This document shows, in pieces, positions 1 through 11,030 of a stretch of 64,000 nucleotides of DNA. Under the pieces are notes generated by a model, which did not search any database, was not told where the DNA came from, and saw only the letters and a program-made list of their open reading frames with translations. The position numbers and the translations under genes are program-made. Source of the stretch: Escherichia albertii NBRC 107761 = DSM 17582. GTDB taxonomy: Bacteria; Pseudomonadota; Gammaproteobacteria; Enterobacterales; Enterobacteriaceae. The stretch is from NCBI RefSeq assembly GCF_000759775.1, contig NZ_BBMY01000001.1, positions 1 through 64,000 of the forward strand, given 5' to 3'. The stretch's first letter is position 1. Every line of letters starts with the position of its first letter.

Positions 1-204
1 AATACGAATTCCTTCCATCACCTTTTCCCACAATGCCGTGGTGGCAGGTGTCGCTTCGGCGAGGAAAGATTCATCACCTTCATATGGCGTATAGTTATGT
101 TGAATAAAATCGCGGACATTAATTTCATCTTTCCAGTCCGTACCTTTAAAGCCAAGCCATGCGTTGGCGTACAGCTTATCGCTGGTATCAATATCTACCT
201 TCAT
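1..204 (-). CDS. tdcE: 2-ketobutyrate formate-lyase / pyruvate formate-lyase TdcE, N-terminal part
   Basis: Only the first 68 codons lie in the window; the gene continues beyond base 1. The start is the ATG whose complement is at 202-204, and the reading frame is open to the window edge with the N-terminus MKVDIDTSDKLYADAWLGF typical of TdcE. The family is a glycyl-radical enzyme that splits 2-ketobutyrate (or pyruvate) with CoA into propionyl-CoA (acetyl-CoA) and formate in the cytoplasm. It lies 33 bases downstream of tdcD on the same strand, so it is the next gene of the tdc operon. The catalytic cysteines and C-terminal glycyl-radical loop are outside the window and cannot be checked. Confidence 0.9.
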   Translation of the reverse strand, partial: MKVDIDTSDKLYANAWLGFKGTDWKDEINVRDFIQHNYTPYEGDESFLAEATPATTALWEKVMEGIRI

Positions 205-237
205 GGAAAATAATCTCTCTACAATACTTCAACTAAA

Positions 238-1446
238 TTATGCAAATTCTGCGGGAGCGTTAACTTTGCCTAAATGAATAGCATCTAACGCAATCATTTT
301 TTCTTCATTTGTCGGAATAACGGCACAAGTTACGCGGGCATTTTCGCTGGAAATAATTCGTTCGCCATAAGCATTAGAGCGATTATTTAAATCCTCATCA
401 ATCTCTACACCTAATACGGCTAAATGCTCCATAACCAATCGACGAATTAAATTTGAATTTTCCCCTATTCCTCCGGTGAATATAATGCCATCCAACCGAT
501 GTAACGAAGCGGCATGTCCGGCAATATGGCGAGCAATACGGTGAACAAAGGTTTTAATTGCCAGTTGCGCGCGTTCGTGACCTTCATGCCAGGCTTTTTC
601 CAGAACACGTAAATCTGAAGAAAGACCGGAAATACCTAATAATCCCGACTCTTTATTCACTACACGTTCCAGGTCACTCAGACTTTGACGGGTTTGGCTC
701 GCCACCCAGGACATTGCGCCGAAATCAACATCACCACTGCGCGTGCCCATCATCAAGCCTTCCAGCGGCGTCATACCCATCGACGTATCCACGCTCTGAC
801 CGTTACGAACTGCGCAGATTGACGCGCCATTGCCAAGATGCGCCACAACCAGGCCAGAGTCATCTTCCGCCAGCTCCAGCAGCGAATGGGCGCGCTGAGA
901 AACATAACGGTGCGACGTGCCGTGGAAACCATAACGACGCACACCTAACTCTTCGTAATATTTCCACGGCAGACCGTATAAATAAGCCTCTGGCGCCATT
1001 GTCTGGTGGAAACTGGTATCAAATACCGCCACTTGAGTGACGCCCGGGAATAATTGCTGCGCCGATTCAATACCACTTAAATTGGCGTAATTATGTAGTG
1101 GTGCTAATGGAGAAACACGACGGATATTATCAATGACTTCATCGGTAATAATGACGGACTCAGTAAAAATACTGCCGCCGTGGGCGATGCGGTGGCTAAT
1201 TAAGGCCACACTGTCATTTAAATTCCGTTTTTCCAGTTCAAATGCAATTGCCTTCAACGCACCTTCGTAGCTGTGGAGAGCCAGCTTAGCTGGCTCTCCT
1301 CCATTTACGGACAAGAATGCATTTTCCGAATTAATACCGTCGGCAATACCTGACATTAATACTTCACAATCACAGGCATCCAGTACGGAAAATTTAATTG
1401 AAGACGAACCACAGTTAATAACCAAGACAACCGGAAATTCATTCAT
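238..1446 (-). CDS. tdcD: Propionate/acetate kinase TdcD
   Basis: This 402-residue protein belongs to the acetate kinase (acetokinase) family. It transfers phosphate from propionyl phosphate to ADP, the ATP-yielding last step of anaerobic threonine breakdown. The family phosphate-binding signature NCGSSSIK is near residues 11-18, and the second signature [10 protein letters not shown] and the glycine-rich FTGGIGEN segment near the C-terminus are both present. An upstream in-frame ATG would add four residues, but MNEFPVVL is the usual start. It sits between tdcC and tdcE in the operon order C-D-E. There is no sign of damage. Confidence 0.96.
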   Translation of the reverse strand: MNEFPVVLVINCGSSSIKFSVLDACDCEVLMSGIADGINSENAFLSVNGGEPAKLALHSYEGALKAIAFELEKRNLNDSVALISHRIAHGGSIFTESVIITDEVIDNIRRVSPLAPLHNYANLSGIESAQQLFPGVTQVAVFDTSFHQTMAPEAYLYGLPWKYYEELGVRRYGFHGTSHRYVSQRAHSLLELAEDDSGLVVAHLGNGASICAVRNGQSVDTSMGMTPLEGLMMGTRSGDVDFGAMSWVASQTRQSLSDLERVVNKESGLLGISGLSSDLRVLEKAWHEGHERAQLAIKTFVHRIARHIAGHAASLHRLDGIIFTGGIGENSNLIRRLVMEHLAVLGVEIDEDLNNRSNAYGERIISSENARVTCAVIPTNEEKMIALDAIHLGKVNAPAEFA

Positions 1447-1471
1447 CTCTTTTCTCATCCTGAATTACGGA

Positions 1472-2806
<1,335 letters not shown>

Positions 2807-2824
2807 CTATCCTCAACGAGATAA

Positions 2825-3814
2825 TTAAGCGTCAACGAAACCGGTGATTTGAGAGACGCGAGAAAGATCGATATTTCCGCCGGAAATAATACTGACGGTT
2901 TTTCTGTTTTGAATATATTGGTCCAATTTACCGCTTAATAATGCAGCACATGCCAGAGCGCCAGCGCCTTCGGTGACGACTTTATTACGCTGAATTAAAG
3001 CAATCATGCTGTTTCTGATTTCATCTTCGCTAACCAGTACAATGTCATCGACTAATTCACGAACGATTTCGTAAGTTAAATTACCCGGGCGGGCGACATC
3101 ACAACCATCCGCCAGGGTGCCGGTAGTTCGGTGCGTGGTTATTTCTCCAGAGTGGAAAGATGCCGCCATGCCGTGAACGTTTTCTGACTGCACACCAATA
3201 ACGCGGATAGTTGGATTAATAGATTTAATCGCCACCGCAATACCAGCAATTAAACCGCCGCCGCCGATTGGTACAATCACGTTATCAACATCATAGAGAT
3301 CTTCCATAATTTCCAGACCAATGGTTCCCTGGCCGGCAATGACTTTCGGATCATCATAAGGAGGAATAAAGATGCGACCTTCCGTTTCGACAATTTCGCT
3401 TACTTTAGCGATAGTGTCGTTGAAGTTGTCACCGTGCAGCACCACTTCAGCAGAGTAATCGCACGTTGCCGCGACTTTAGATTTTGGCGCACCTTTCGGC
3501 ATCACCACTTTACCGTTGATCCCAAGCATTGCGCAGGAGAGTGAAACCCCTTGTGCGTGATTGCCTGCGGAACACGCCACCACGCCTTTGCGTTTTTCTG
3601 CATCAGTAAGTGAACTTAATTTGTTAAATGCGCCACGAATTTTAAAAGAGCCAGTACGTTGCATGTTTTCAAATTTCAGGAATATTTCACCTTTGCAACG
3701 TTCACTAAAATAGTTAGAGCGAGGCATGCCTGTTTTATAAATTCGCCCAGCCAGACGTTGTTTTGCTTCAATAATGTCATCAATAGCAACCGGCAGATCG
3801 TATGTAATATGCAT
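2825..3814 (-). CDS. tdcB: Catabolic threonine dehydratase TdcB
   Basis: This 329-residue PLP-dependent fold-type II enzyme deaminates L-threonine to 2-ketobutyrate and ammonia (and serine to pyruvate), the first step of the pathway. The PLP lysine is Lys58 in the motif [11 protein letters not shown], and the phosphate-binding glycine loop GGGGLIAG is present near residue 185. It is the short, catabolic type: the C-terminal regulatory domain of biosynthetic IlvA is absent, and in the family AMP activates the enzyme. It lies just upstream of tdcC and 98 bases downstream of tdcA. Confidence 0.97.
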   Translation of the reverse strand: MHITYDLPVAIDDIIEAKQRLAGRIYKTGMPRSNYFSERCKGEIFLKFENMQRTGSFKIRGAFNKLSSLTDAEKRKGVVACSAGNHAQGVSLSCAMLGINGKVVMPKGAPKSKVAATCDYSAEVVLHGDNFNDTIAKVSEIVETEGRIFIPPYDDPKVIAGQGTIGLEIMEDLYDVDNVIVPIGGGGLIAGIAVAIKSINPTIRVIGVQSENVHGMAASFHSGEITTHRTTGTLADGCDVARPGNLTYEIVRELVDDIVLVSEDEIRNSMIALIQRNKVVTEGAGALACAALLSGKLDQYIQNRKTVSIISGGNIDLSRVSQITGFVDA

Positions 3815-3912
3815 TATAAAACCTCTTAACCTAGATTAAATATGTAGGTAACCGTAACCGACACCCGAAAAACAGACAGGTGGATTATTTATGCTTAAGA
3901 AAAAATAAATAT

Positions 3913-4851
3913 CTAACCAACTTCTATTAATTGCCTTCGTCGACACCCATTATAAGATGAATATTCTTTGGCTAATTCCACCAAAACCGATGCTGCTTTT
4001 TTAATACGATAATTTTTTGACCATACCGCGGCATATCGCGCTACAGGCAATGTTTCTTCAACAGGAATAGTAATAAATTGATTAGAACCAAAAGGCGAAG
4101 TCATATCACAAGGAATTACAGTTAAGAAATCAGCATTGAGAACAAGATTATATATTGTTACAACTGAATCGGTTTTAACGATGTTTTCAATACTGATGCC
4201 ATTTCTTTGTAATGTAGTAAGAAGCTCGCTGTAGTATCCCATATTCGTCTGCGGCAACACCCACTGTTCATTCTTTAATGACTCCAGTGTGGTGGTGCCG
4301 ATGCATGTTCGGGACTTGCTGGCCACCAGAACAAACTCTGACTCAAACAGCGGCTCAACATGCAAATCCTGAAGTTTCATTTCTGCACTCAACGTACCAA
4401 TCGCAAAGTCCAGACGCCCATCACGGATTGCGGGTAAGAATGAAGACAATTGCGCTTCATACATTGAAACCTGCGCTTTCGGGAACACCTCTTTGAATTT
4501 GCTGAGCATTCCTGACATAAAAGTGAAGCCAATCAACGAAGGAAAGCCAAATGAAACTTCAACAATAGCCTCAGAGGACATTCCGCTAATTTCATTAACC
4601 ATATTTTTCATTTCACGGGTAATGGATTCGGAGCGTGAGAGCAATAATTGACCAGCAGGTGTTAACGTTACGCCAGTATTTTTCCGCACCACTAATTCCA
4701 CACCAAAATAATCTTCAATATCATTAATGATTTTACTGACAGCAGGTTGAGTTAGCCCTAACTCTTTTGCAGCCGAGCCGATAGAGCCACTTCTGATGAC
4801 TTCCTGAAAGATCACCAGATGTTGCGTTTTAGGAAGAAGAATAGTGCTCAT
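3913..4851 (-). CDS. tdcA: LysR-type activator TdcA of the tdc operon
   Basis: This 312-residue LysR-family regulator has an N-terminal winged helix-turn-helix at about residues 15-60 (segment SAAKELGLTQPAVSKI) and a C-terminal periplasmic-binding-like effector domain. As the first gene of the operon it is known to activate its own operon with CRP, FNR and IHF under anaerobic, catabolite-derepressed conditions. The upstream region here carries a clear CRP site (4915-4930). Length and position are normal. Confidence 0.95.
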   Translation of the reverse strand: MSTILLPKTQHLVIFQEVIRSGSIGSAAKELGLTQPAVSKIINDIEDYFGVELVVRKNTGVTLTPAGQLLLSRSESITREMKNMVNEISGMSSEAIVEVSFGFPSLIGFTFMSGMLSKFKEVFPKAQVSMYEAQLSSFLPAIRDGRLDFAIGTLSAEMKLQDLHVEPLFESEFVLVASKSRTCIGTTTLESLKNEQWVLPQTNMGYYSELLTTLQRNGISIENIVKTDSVVTIYNLVLNADFLTVIPCDMTSPFGSNQFITIPVEETLPVARYAAVWSKNYRIKKAASVLVELAKEYSSYNGCRRRQLIEVG

Positions 4852-4886
4852 AGCAACCTACGTTAATTACCTCATTGACGGCATGG

Positions 4887-4892
4887 AGTGTA
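4887..4892 (-). promoter_or_regulatory. Probable -10 box of the tdcA promoter
   Basis: On the minus strand this reads TACACT. Its distance to the CRP site centre (about 4922.5) puts that centre near -42 relative to a start site at about 4880, the class II activator arrangement. No good -35 box is visible, as expected for a CRP-dependent promoter. Confidence 0.6.
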
Positions 4893-4914
4893 CCAAATTG
4901 AAATCGACAGGATA

Positions 4915-4930
4915 TGTGCGACCACTCACA
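4915..4930 (-). promoter_or_regulatory. CRP-binding site of the tdc operon
   Basis: The 16-mer TGTGCGACCACTCACA matches the CRP consensus TGTGA-N6-TCACA at 9 of 10 informative bases. It lies about 42 bases upstream of the inferred tdcA transcription start. CRP dependence of tdc is established for E. coli. Confidence 0.8.
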
Positions 4931-5331
4931 AATTATCTTTCAATTGTTTTCCAGGTATCTTTTAAAACCAATAAACACATTAAATATCAATGAGTTATAA
5001 ACATAAAATCAGCATAAACCCTGATTTTTATCAAAGAAACAAGGAGGGATAACCATATTTTATGGCGATAACAACACATTTTATATGGCTTATTAAAAAA
5101 GTACTCTGCGATGATATTTCAAGCAATTACTGTGTATTTCACAAGCAAACTTTAAGTTAAATTTAATAAGCAAGTTATCAACTTTTACTATAAATAAATC
5201 ATTTCTACGGATAAATAATGCGCCGCATCACATTTTTTTACGCTATTTGTTGGTCGCACAACATTTATTTTATCAATACAACAAACAATTCATCACAACA
5301 GGTAAACACATGAAACACCCCATCAACATCC
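4931..5331. other. AT-rich upstream regulatory region between tdcA and the tdcR-like ORF
   Basis: About 400 bases without an open gene and strongly AT-rich. In E. coli this region is known to hold IHF- and TdcR/TdcA-related control sites, but I cannot place single sites reliably by eye. An ATG at 5310 opens only a 24-codon frame. Confidence 0.4.
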
Positions 5332-5544
5332 ATGTTTTCCGCCATAACAGAACGTCATTTTGTGAATGCAATCGTTTTTCATAATTTTTTCCTTTCTTCT
5401 GACTACCGAATAGCATTTTGTGTTGAGGATCACAAAACTAATAATTGCTGCCAGAAACCATATGCCGAAAAGGAGAACACAAGGGTAGCTGAAGTCACAC
5501 TCCGCATCGTCAAGGTCACGAAGTTTTTTATCCGTTTACGCTAA
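5332..5544 (+). CDS. tdcR: Possible TdcR, small activator divergent from tdcA
   Basis: This 70-codon ORF is on the plus strand, divergent from tdcA and about 480 bases upstream of it. That agrees with the known place of tdcR, a small activator (about 70 residues in the original description) needed for full tdc expression. An in-frame stop at 5311 means 5332 is the first possible ATG. The product is basic and cysteine-containing, with no motif I recognise. The assignment rests on position, strand and size; it could be a chance ORF, and there is no convincing Shine-Dalgarno sequence. Confidence 0.45.
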   Translation: MFSAITERHFVNAIVFHNFFLSSDYRIAFCVEDHKTNNCCQKPYAEKENTRVAEVTLRIVKVTKFFIRLR

Positions 5545-5830
5545 TGCTGGTAAGTGAGCATTTTTCTGACCGTTCTCCCCCACCAATGCAAACACATAGT
5601 TACAATAATAATAAAGTCATTGATTATTGGTCGGTAAAAATAAAGTTTGCGGAGATAATCTCAGCGTATGATGTTATTGAAAATAACGTGGGGCTTAATA
5701 ACATGGATAATTCATATATTAAATATATATGAATTATGATTGCAATTCTTATCCAGGCATGGATGAACATAATGGATGTTATATTTATTTTTCATTATTC
5801 TCATATTAATTGTTGACAAATTGCGCGTTG
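5545..5830. other. Intergenic stretch where yhaB and yhaC are expected but absent
   Basis: No convincing gene. In K-12 the genes yhaB and yhaC stand between tdcR and rnpB (from memory); here only about 425 bases separate the tdcR-like ORF from rnpB, and no fragment of either gene is recognised. The 62-codon frame at 5544-5732 has neither a recognisable motif nor a good ribosome-binding site. Confidence 0.4.
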
Positions 5831-5833
5831 TTC

Positions 5834-5870
5834 ATGCCGGATGCGGTGTGAACGTCTTATCCGGCATGCA
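5834..5870. repeat. REP (repetitive extragenic palindromic) element
   Basis: An imperfect palindrome: GCCGGATGCGG on the left is paired with CTTATCCGGC on the right. This is the common E. coli REP sequence between convergent transcription units. Confidence 0.75.
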
Positions 5871-5930
5871 AAATATTTCTTTTGGATATAGCGTGTGGAC
5901 AGTCATTCATCCTCTTGCACGCCAAAAGCA

Positions 5931-5960
5931 AAAACCCGCCAGCTTACACTGGCGGGTTTT
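5931..5960 (-). terminator. Rho-independent terminator of rnpB
   Basis: A stem of AAAACCCGCCAG and CTGGCGGGTTTT encloses a six-base loop. On the minus strand it is followed by a T-rich run, ten bases beyond the mature 3' end of rnpB. Confidence 0.9.
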
Positions 5961-5969
5961 CGTTAAAAC

Positions 5970-6346
<377 letters not shown>

Positions 6347-6353
6347 GGCGTGC

Positions 6354-6381
6354 AGTATAGAGGGTTTGCACGCCCTTGTCA
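6354..6381 (-). promoter_or_regulatory. rnpB promoter (sigma70)
   Basis: On the minus strand, -35 TGACAA (6376-6381) and -10 TATACT (6354-6359) are separated by 16 bases, with the mature rnpB 5' end seven bases beyond the -10 box. The -35 box overlaps the garK stop codon at 6379-6381. Confidence 0.85.
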
Positions 6382-7524
6382 CCCCGCGTTGCGCATTCCA
6401 ATCGCCAGTGTCGCGGCGATATTACGCGAAGCACGGTAAATATTGTCATAAGCCCCACGGAAAGCTTCATCCAGCGTAACAACGCTGTTCAATACGCTGA
6501 ATACAGCATCAATGCCATGTTGATGTACAACAGCGACATCGTTCGTCAGGCTACCTGCAATACCAATTACCGGTTTATGGTACTTCTTCGCCACGCTCGC
6601 CACTCCAACAGGCACCTTGCCGTGTATGCTCTGGCTATCGATGCGCCCCTCTCCGGTGATCACCAACGTACAATCATGAATGTGCTCTTCCAGATTCAGC
6701 GCCGCGGTAACAATTTCAATACCGCTTTTTAGCTCTGCCCCGAGAAACGCCATCAACGCCGCCCCCATACCGCCCGCCGCGCCCGCACCAGGCACATCCT
6801 TCACATCAACATGGAGAGATTTTTTGATGACATCAGCATAATGAGAGAGATTCTTGTCCAGCTCGACAATGGTCGCTTCGCTCGCTCCCTTTTGTGGGCC
6901 AAAGATACGCGAAGCACCACTATCGCCCACCAGCGGGTTGGTGACATCACAGGCTACGCGGATCGTACAATCCTTTAAACGCGGGTCGAGGCCGGAAATA
7001 TCAATCGTGTTCAGGGTATTAAGGCTGCCGCCGCCAAAGCCTATTTCATTGCCATTGGCATCGCTTAGCTTCGCCCCCAATGCCTGCACCATGCCTGCAC
7101 CGCCATCATTGGTGGCGCTGCCGCCAATGCCAATAATGATACTGGTCGCGCCGCTCTCCAGCGCCTGTAGGATAAGCTCACCAGTGCCACGTGAAGTGGT
7201 CACCAGCGGATCTCGCTTTTCTGGAGGTACCAACGCCAGCCCACTGGCTGCGGCCATTTCGATAAACGCCGTTTTGCCGTCGCCAGAAATCCCCCAACTG
7301 GCCTTCACTTTCTCGCCCAATGGCCCGGTAACCCACGCCTGACGCTCAGCGCCTTGAGTGGCGGCAATCATCGCCTCTACTGTCCCTTCCCCTCCGTCAG
7401 CAACTGGAACAGAAACGTACCGCGCATCAGGAAAAATTTCCCGAAATCCTTTTTCTATCGCCTGTGCGACCTCGCTGGCAGATAAACTTTCTTTATAAGA
7501 GTCTGGAGCGATTACGATTTTCAT
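6379..7524 (-). CDS. garK: Glycerate 2-kinase GarK
   Basis: This 381-residue glycerate kinase (GckA/GlxK family) phosphorylates D-glycerate to 2-phosphoglycerate, the last step of galactarate/glucarate breakdown. The N-terminus MKIVIAPDSYKESLSA and the loop GIGGSATNDGGAGM, both typical of the family, fix the identity. An upstream in-frame ATG would add 46 residues that cross the garR-garK spacer hairpin, so I start at 7524. It is last in the garPLRK operon, and its 3' end carries the rnpB promoter. Confidence 0.95.
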   Translation of the reverse strand: MKIVIAPDSYKESLSASEVAQAIEKGFREIFPDARYVSVPVADGGEGTVEAMIAATQGAERQAWVTGPLGEKVKASWGISGDGKTAFIEMAAASGLALVPPEKRDPLVTTSRGTGELILQALESGATSIIIGIGGSATNDGGAGMVQALGAKLSDANGNEIGFGGGSLNTLNTIDISGLDPRLKDCTIRVACDVTNPLVGDSGASRIFGPQKGASEATIVELDKNLSHYADVIKKSLHVDVKDVPGAGAAGGMGAALMAFLGAELKSGIEIVTAALNLEEHIHDCTLVITGEGRIDSQSIHGKVPVGVASVAKKYHKPVIGIAGSLTNDVAVVHQHGIDAVFSVLNSVVTLDEAFRGAYDNIYRASRNIAATLAIGMRNAG

Positions 7525-7580
7525 ACCTTTGCCTGTTACCACATGACGCCGGAGGGCGTTTCTCTTATCGGCCTGAATTC

Positions 7581-7613
7581 CGTGCCCGGATAGCAATACG
7601 CCATCCGGGCACG
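7581..7613. repeat. Inverted repeat between garR and garK
   Basis: The arms CGTGCCCGGA and TCCGGGCACG flank a 13-base loop in the 95-base spacer between the two genes. It resembles a REP/BIME-type hairpin and could stabilise the upstream mRNA. There is no T-tract, so it is not an obvious terminator. Confidence 0.6.
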
Positions 7614-7619
7614 ACATCA

Positions 7620-8504
7620 TCAACGAGTGACTTCGATTTTTGCCAGTTTTTCGTAGTAGCACACCAGGGCGCTATGGTCCGCCGTTCCTGAACCATCGGC
7701 ACGCAGCGCCTGCATCATCTCCATGACCGCTGCTGTCAACGGCAGTTGTGCGCCCACACCATGGGAAGTATCCAGCGCGTTTGCCAGGTCTTTAATATGC
7801 AAATCAATACGAACCCCTGGTTTAAAATTCCTGTCCATAACCATTGGCGCTTTCGCATCCAGAACGGTACTCCCCGCCAGCCCACCACGAATTGCCTGAT
7901 AAACCAGATCCGGGTTAACGCCCGCTTTGGCCGCCAGCGTTAATGCTTCTGACATCGCTGCAATATTCAACGCAACAATGACCTGGTTTGCCAGTTTGGT
8001 GACGTTACCCGCACCGATTTCACCGGTATGCACCACGGACCCCGCCATCGATTTCATCAAATCATAGTATTTGTCGAAAATAGCCTTATCGCCACCTACC
8101 ATCACTGACAAAGTGCCATCGATCGCTTTCGGTTCGCCGCCGCTCACCGGGGCGTCCAGCATATCAATACCTTTCGCTTTCAGTGCTTCGCTGATTTCAC
8201 GACTTGCCAGCGGAGCGATTGAACTCATATCGATCAATACCGTGCCCGGTTTGGCGCCATCAATGATGCCATTTTCCCCCAGCGCCACCTCTTTTACATG
8301 CGGGGAGTTTGGCAGCATGGTAATAATGACATCGCACTGTTCAGCAATCGCTTTAGCCGTAGAGGCTGTTTCTGCACCTGCGGCAATCACTTCAGCAATC
8401 GCTTCAGGATTACGGTCAGAAACCACCAGCGAGTAACCCGCTTTCAGAAGGTTTTTACTCATTGGTTTACCCATAATACCCAGGCCAATAAAACCCACTT
8501 TCAT
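7620..8504 (-). CDS. garR: Tartronate semialdehyde reductase GarR
   Basis: This 294-residue beta-hydroxyacid dehydrogenase reduces tartronate semialdehyde to D-glycerate with NAD(P)H. The Rossmann motif GFIGLGIMGKPM is at residues 4-15, and the substrate-binding DAPVSGG and catalytic-lysine segment GAGNVTKLANQ are present. Two further in-frame ATGs lie upstream (8510 and 8519). I keep the start at MKVGF as in K-12, although the 8510 ATG has slightly better spacing to the purine-rich AGAGAG. It sits between garL and garK in the operon. Confidence 0.94.
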   Translation of the reverse strand: MKVGFIGLGIMGKPMSKNLLKAGYSLVVSDRNPEAIAEVIAAGAETASTAKAIAEQCDVIITMLPNSPHVKEVALGENGIIDGAKPGTVLIDMSSIAPLASREISEALKAKGIDMLDAPVSGGEPKAIDGTLSVMVGGDKAIFDKYYDLMKSMAGSVVHTGEIGAGNVTKLANQVIVALNIAAMSEALTLAAKAGVNPDLVYQAIRGGLAGSTVLDAKAPMVMDRNFKPGVRIDLHIKDLANALDTSHGVGAQLPLTAAVMEMMQALRADGSGTADHSALVCYYEKLAKIEVTR

Positions 8505-8539
8505 CGTCATATCAATCATCTCTCTTGTTGCGGCGGTGG

Positions 8540-9310
8540 TTATTTTTTAAAGGTATCTGCCAGTTTCTGGGTGGCAGAGCGGAACATGCCGAGATCGCTA
8601 CCGACGGCCACAAACGTCGCCCCCCATTCCAGATAACGACGAGCATCAGCTTCAACAGGCGCAAGGATGCCGCAGGGCTTACCGTAAGCTTTGGCGCGAT
8701 TAAAAATATGCTGAATGGCGTTTTGTACTTCCGGGTGTAAGGCATTACCGAGATGGCCTAATGCTGCCGCCAGATCGCTGGGACCGACGAAGATGCCATC
8801 TACGCCTTCGGTCGCAGCGATGGTATCGACATTATCTACGCCTTGCTGGCTTTCAATTTGCACCAGAATAGTGATGTTCTTATTCGACTGGACGAAGTAA
8901 TCCGCCACGGTGCCAAACATATTGGCGCGATGAGAAACAGAGACGCCACGGATACCTTCCGGCGGATAACGCGTCGACGCCACCGCCTGCTCTGCTTCCT
9001 CTTCCGTTTCCACAAATGGGATCAGAAAGTTATAAAAACCGATATCCAGAAGACGCTTAATCATCACCGGTTCGTTGGTCGGCACCCGTACCACTGGCGC
9101 GCTGGCACTGCCTTTCAGGGCCATCAATTGTGGAATGAACGTCGAGATATCATTTGGCGCATGTTCCCCATCAAGCACCAGCCAGTCAAAGCCGGCCAGG
9201 CCCAGAACTTCTGTGCTAATAGGATTAGAGAGCGCTGACCAGCAGCCAATCTGCACCTGTTTCGCGGCCAATGCGGCTTTGAATTTATTGGGGAAAATAT
9301 TGTTATTCAT
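8540..9310 (-). CDS. garL: 5-keto-4-deoxy-D-glucarate aldolase GarL
   Basis: This 256-residue protein of the HpcH/HpaI class II aldolase family cleaves 5-keto-4-deoxy-D-glucarate (or 2-keto-3-deoxy-glucarate) to pyruvate and tartronate semialdehyde, with Mg2+. Family motifs include [13 protein letters not shown] near residues 42-54, the metal-binding segment [13 protein letters not shown] and the [14 protein letters not shown] loop. It is 15 bases downstream of garP and upstream of garR, in pathway order. Several residues differ from the K-12 protein as I remember it, all at non-catalytic places. Confidence 0.95.
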   Translation of the reverse strand: MNNNIFPNKFKAALAAKQVQIGCWSALSNPISTEVLGLAGFDWLVLDGEHAPNDISTFIPQLMALKGSASAPVVRVPTNEPVMIKRLLDIGFYNFLIPFVETEEEAEQAVASTRYPPEGIRGVSVSHRANMFGTVADYFVQSNKNITILVQIESQQGVDNVDTIAATEGVDGIFVGPSDLAAALGHLGNALHPEVQNAIQHIFNRAKAYGKPCGILAPVEADARRYLEWGATFVAVGSDLGMFRSATQKLADTFKK

Positions 9311-9325
9311 CGCTTATACCTTCGC

Positions 9326-10660
9326 TTATTTCTGCAATTCCATTCGTTTAATGTCGCCAACCACAAAGAGGTAGCAGACCATCGCCATCAGCGCCGAACA
9401 TCCGACAAAGACCAGAGCCGCATTGAAGGAGTGCAATTCACTCACCAGATAACCAATCACCAGGGGAGTGACGATGGAAGCAACATTGCCAAAGACGTTA
9501 AATACGCCGCCGCAGAGGCCAATAATCTCTTTCGGCGCGGTATCGGAAATCACCGGCCACCCCAGCGCGCCAAAACCTTTGCCAAAAAAAGCCAGCGCCA
9601 TCAGCATGATTACCAGCGTGGTGTTGTTGGTGTAGTTACATAAGATGATGGTGGAAGCCAGCAGCATACCCAGCACAATCGGTAACTTACGCGCCAGAGT
9701 CAGAGAAGCGCCGCGTTTGATCAAATAATCCGAAAAGACACCGCCGAGTACGCCGCCGGCAAAACCACACAATGCCGGAATCGACGCGACCAGTCCCACT
9801 TTCAGAATCGACATCCCCTTTTCCTGCACCAGATAAATCGGGAACCAGGTCAGGAAAAACCAGGTGATGGTGTTGATAAAATATTGTCCGAAAAATACTC
9901 CCAACATCATGCGGTTAGAGAGCAATTGCTTGATGTAATGCAGCCTGGGACCACTTACCGTCGCACTGCCCGGCTTTTTGTGATCCATATCGACCACCGC
10001 GCCATTTTCAGAGATAAACTTCAGCTCTTCCGCTGAAATACGCGGGTGCTCTGTCGGGTTATGAATTAACTTGACCCACAACGCCGTTAGCACAAAACCA
10101 ATTCCTCCCATGACGGTAAAAACATGTTCCCAGCCCCAGGCGAAGGTCAGCCACCCCAACAGCGGCGAGAAAAGCGCCAGAGAGAAATATTGCGCCGAGT
10201 TAAAGATAGCGGAGGCGGTTCCCCGTTCTTTCGTCGGGAACCAGGCAGCCACAATACGGGCGTTAGCGGGGAAGGAAGGTGCTTCCGAGAACCCCAGCAT
10301 AAAGCGCATAAAAAACATCGAGATACCTGCCCAGGTCAGCGGGAACATATCGACAAAGCCTTGCAGGAAGGTGAACAGCGACCAGAAAAAGAGGCTGTAA
10401 GTGTAAACTCTCTTCGATCCAAACTTATCAAGCAACCAGCCGCCAGGGATCTGCATCAGCAGGTAGGCCCAACCAAAAGCGGAGAAAATATAGCCCATTG
10501 AAACCGTGCTTAATTGCAGTTCTTTTGCCACTTCAGTACCGGCAATCGACAGCGTTGCACGATCGGCATAGTTAACAGCGGTCACAATAAAAATAATAAG
10601 TAATATTAAATAGCGTGTATGTACGCCTTTCTTTTTTTCTTCCACGGTGTCCAGAATCAT
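9326..10660 (-). CDS. garP: Galactarate/glucarate/glycerate transporter GarP
   Basis: This 444-residue major-facilitator protein of the anion:cation symporter (hexuronate transporter-like) family has about twelve membrane segments. The MFS motif between TM2 and TM3 appears as GGWLLDKFGSKRVYT. It imports D-galactarate and D-glucarate. An extended frame to 10786 would add a 42-residue AT-rich hydrophobic extension. The start MILDTVEEKK at 10660, followed by a short charged segment and the first helix, is the normal one. It is the first gene of garPLRK, divergent from garD. Confidence 0.95.
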   Translation of the reverse strand: MILDTVEEKKKGVHTRYLILLIIFIVTAVNYADRATLSIAGTEVAKELQLSTVSMGYIFSAFGWAYLLMQIPGGWLLDKFGSKRVYTYSLFFWSLFTFLQGFVDMFPLTWAGISMFFMRFMLGFSEAPSFPANARIVAAWFPTKERGTASAIFNSAQYFSLALFSPLLGWLTFAWGWEHVFTVMGGIGFVLTALWVKLIHNPTEHPRISAEELKFISENGAVVDMDHKKPGSATVSGPRLHYIKQLLSNRMMLGVFFGQYFINTITWFFLTWFPIYLVQEKGMSILKVGLVASIPALCGFAGGVLGGVFSDYLIKRGASLTLARKLPIVLGMLLASTIILCNYTNNTTLVIMLMALAFFGKGFGALGWPVISDTAPKEIIGLCGGVFNVFGNVASIVTPLVIGYLVSELHSFNAALVFVGCSALMAMVCYLFVVGDIKRMELQK

Positions 10661-11030
10661 TCTATTTACCTCGGGTACTGGTGTTAATTTTATTATTATT
10701 TGATGAGTGTCATGTATAAGCCTCATTAATATTTCGAGCATAATGAAGTCGTGAATTAGTATAAGTAACAGGAGAATAATAATCATTGTGCATTTGCTAA
10801 TTTAATTAATGTTATTTAAATATTATTTTGAGCAAATGCACATGACACTGCGCGCTAAGGCACAGATTGATATATCACTCAGGCGACAAGCGTTGCTATA
10901 ACTAAAATGATTGATATCGATCACATTTATGCAGTCAAACTCCTGACATTCTAAATTCACCTTACGTTATTTTTTTATTAAATGAGCCACGATACTCATT
11001 TTAATATCCCTGGCTGGAGAATATTGCACA
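10661..11030. promoter_or_regulatory. Divergent garP/garD control region
   Basis: This 370-base AT-rich spacer lies between divergent operons. In E. coli both are activated by CdaR, whose site I cannot recognise by eye. A CRP-like site is visible at 10910-10925. No other gene is seen. Confidence 0.6.
10910..10925. promoter_or_regulatory. Possible CRP site between garP and garD
   Basis: ATTGATATCGATCACA, followed by TTT, matches the consensus right half TCACA fully and the left half TGTGA at three of five bases. A sugar-acid operon is a plausible CRP target; this is an inference from the motif only. Confidence 0.4.
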
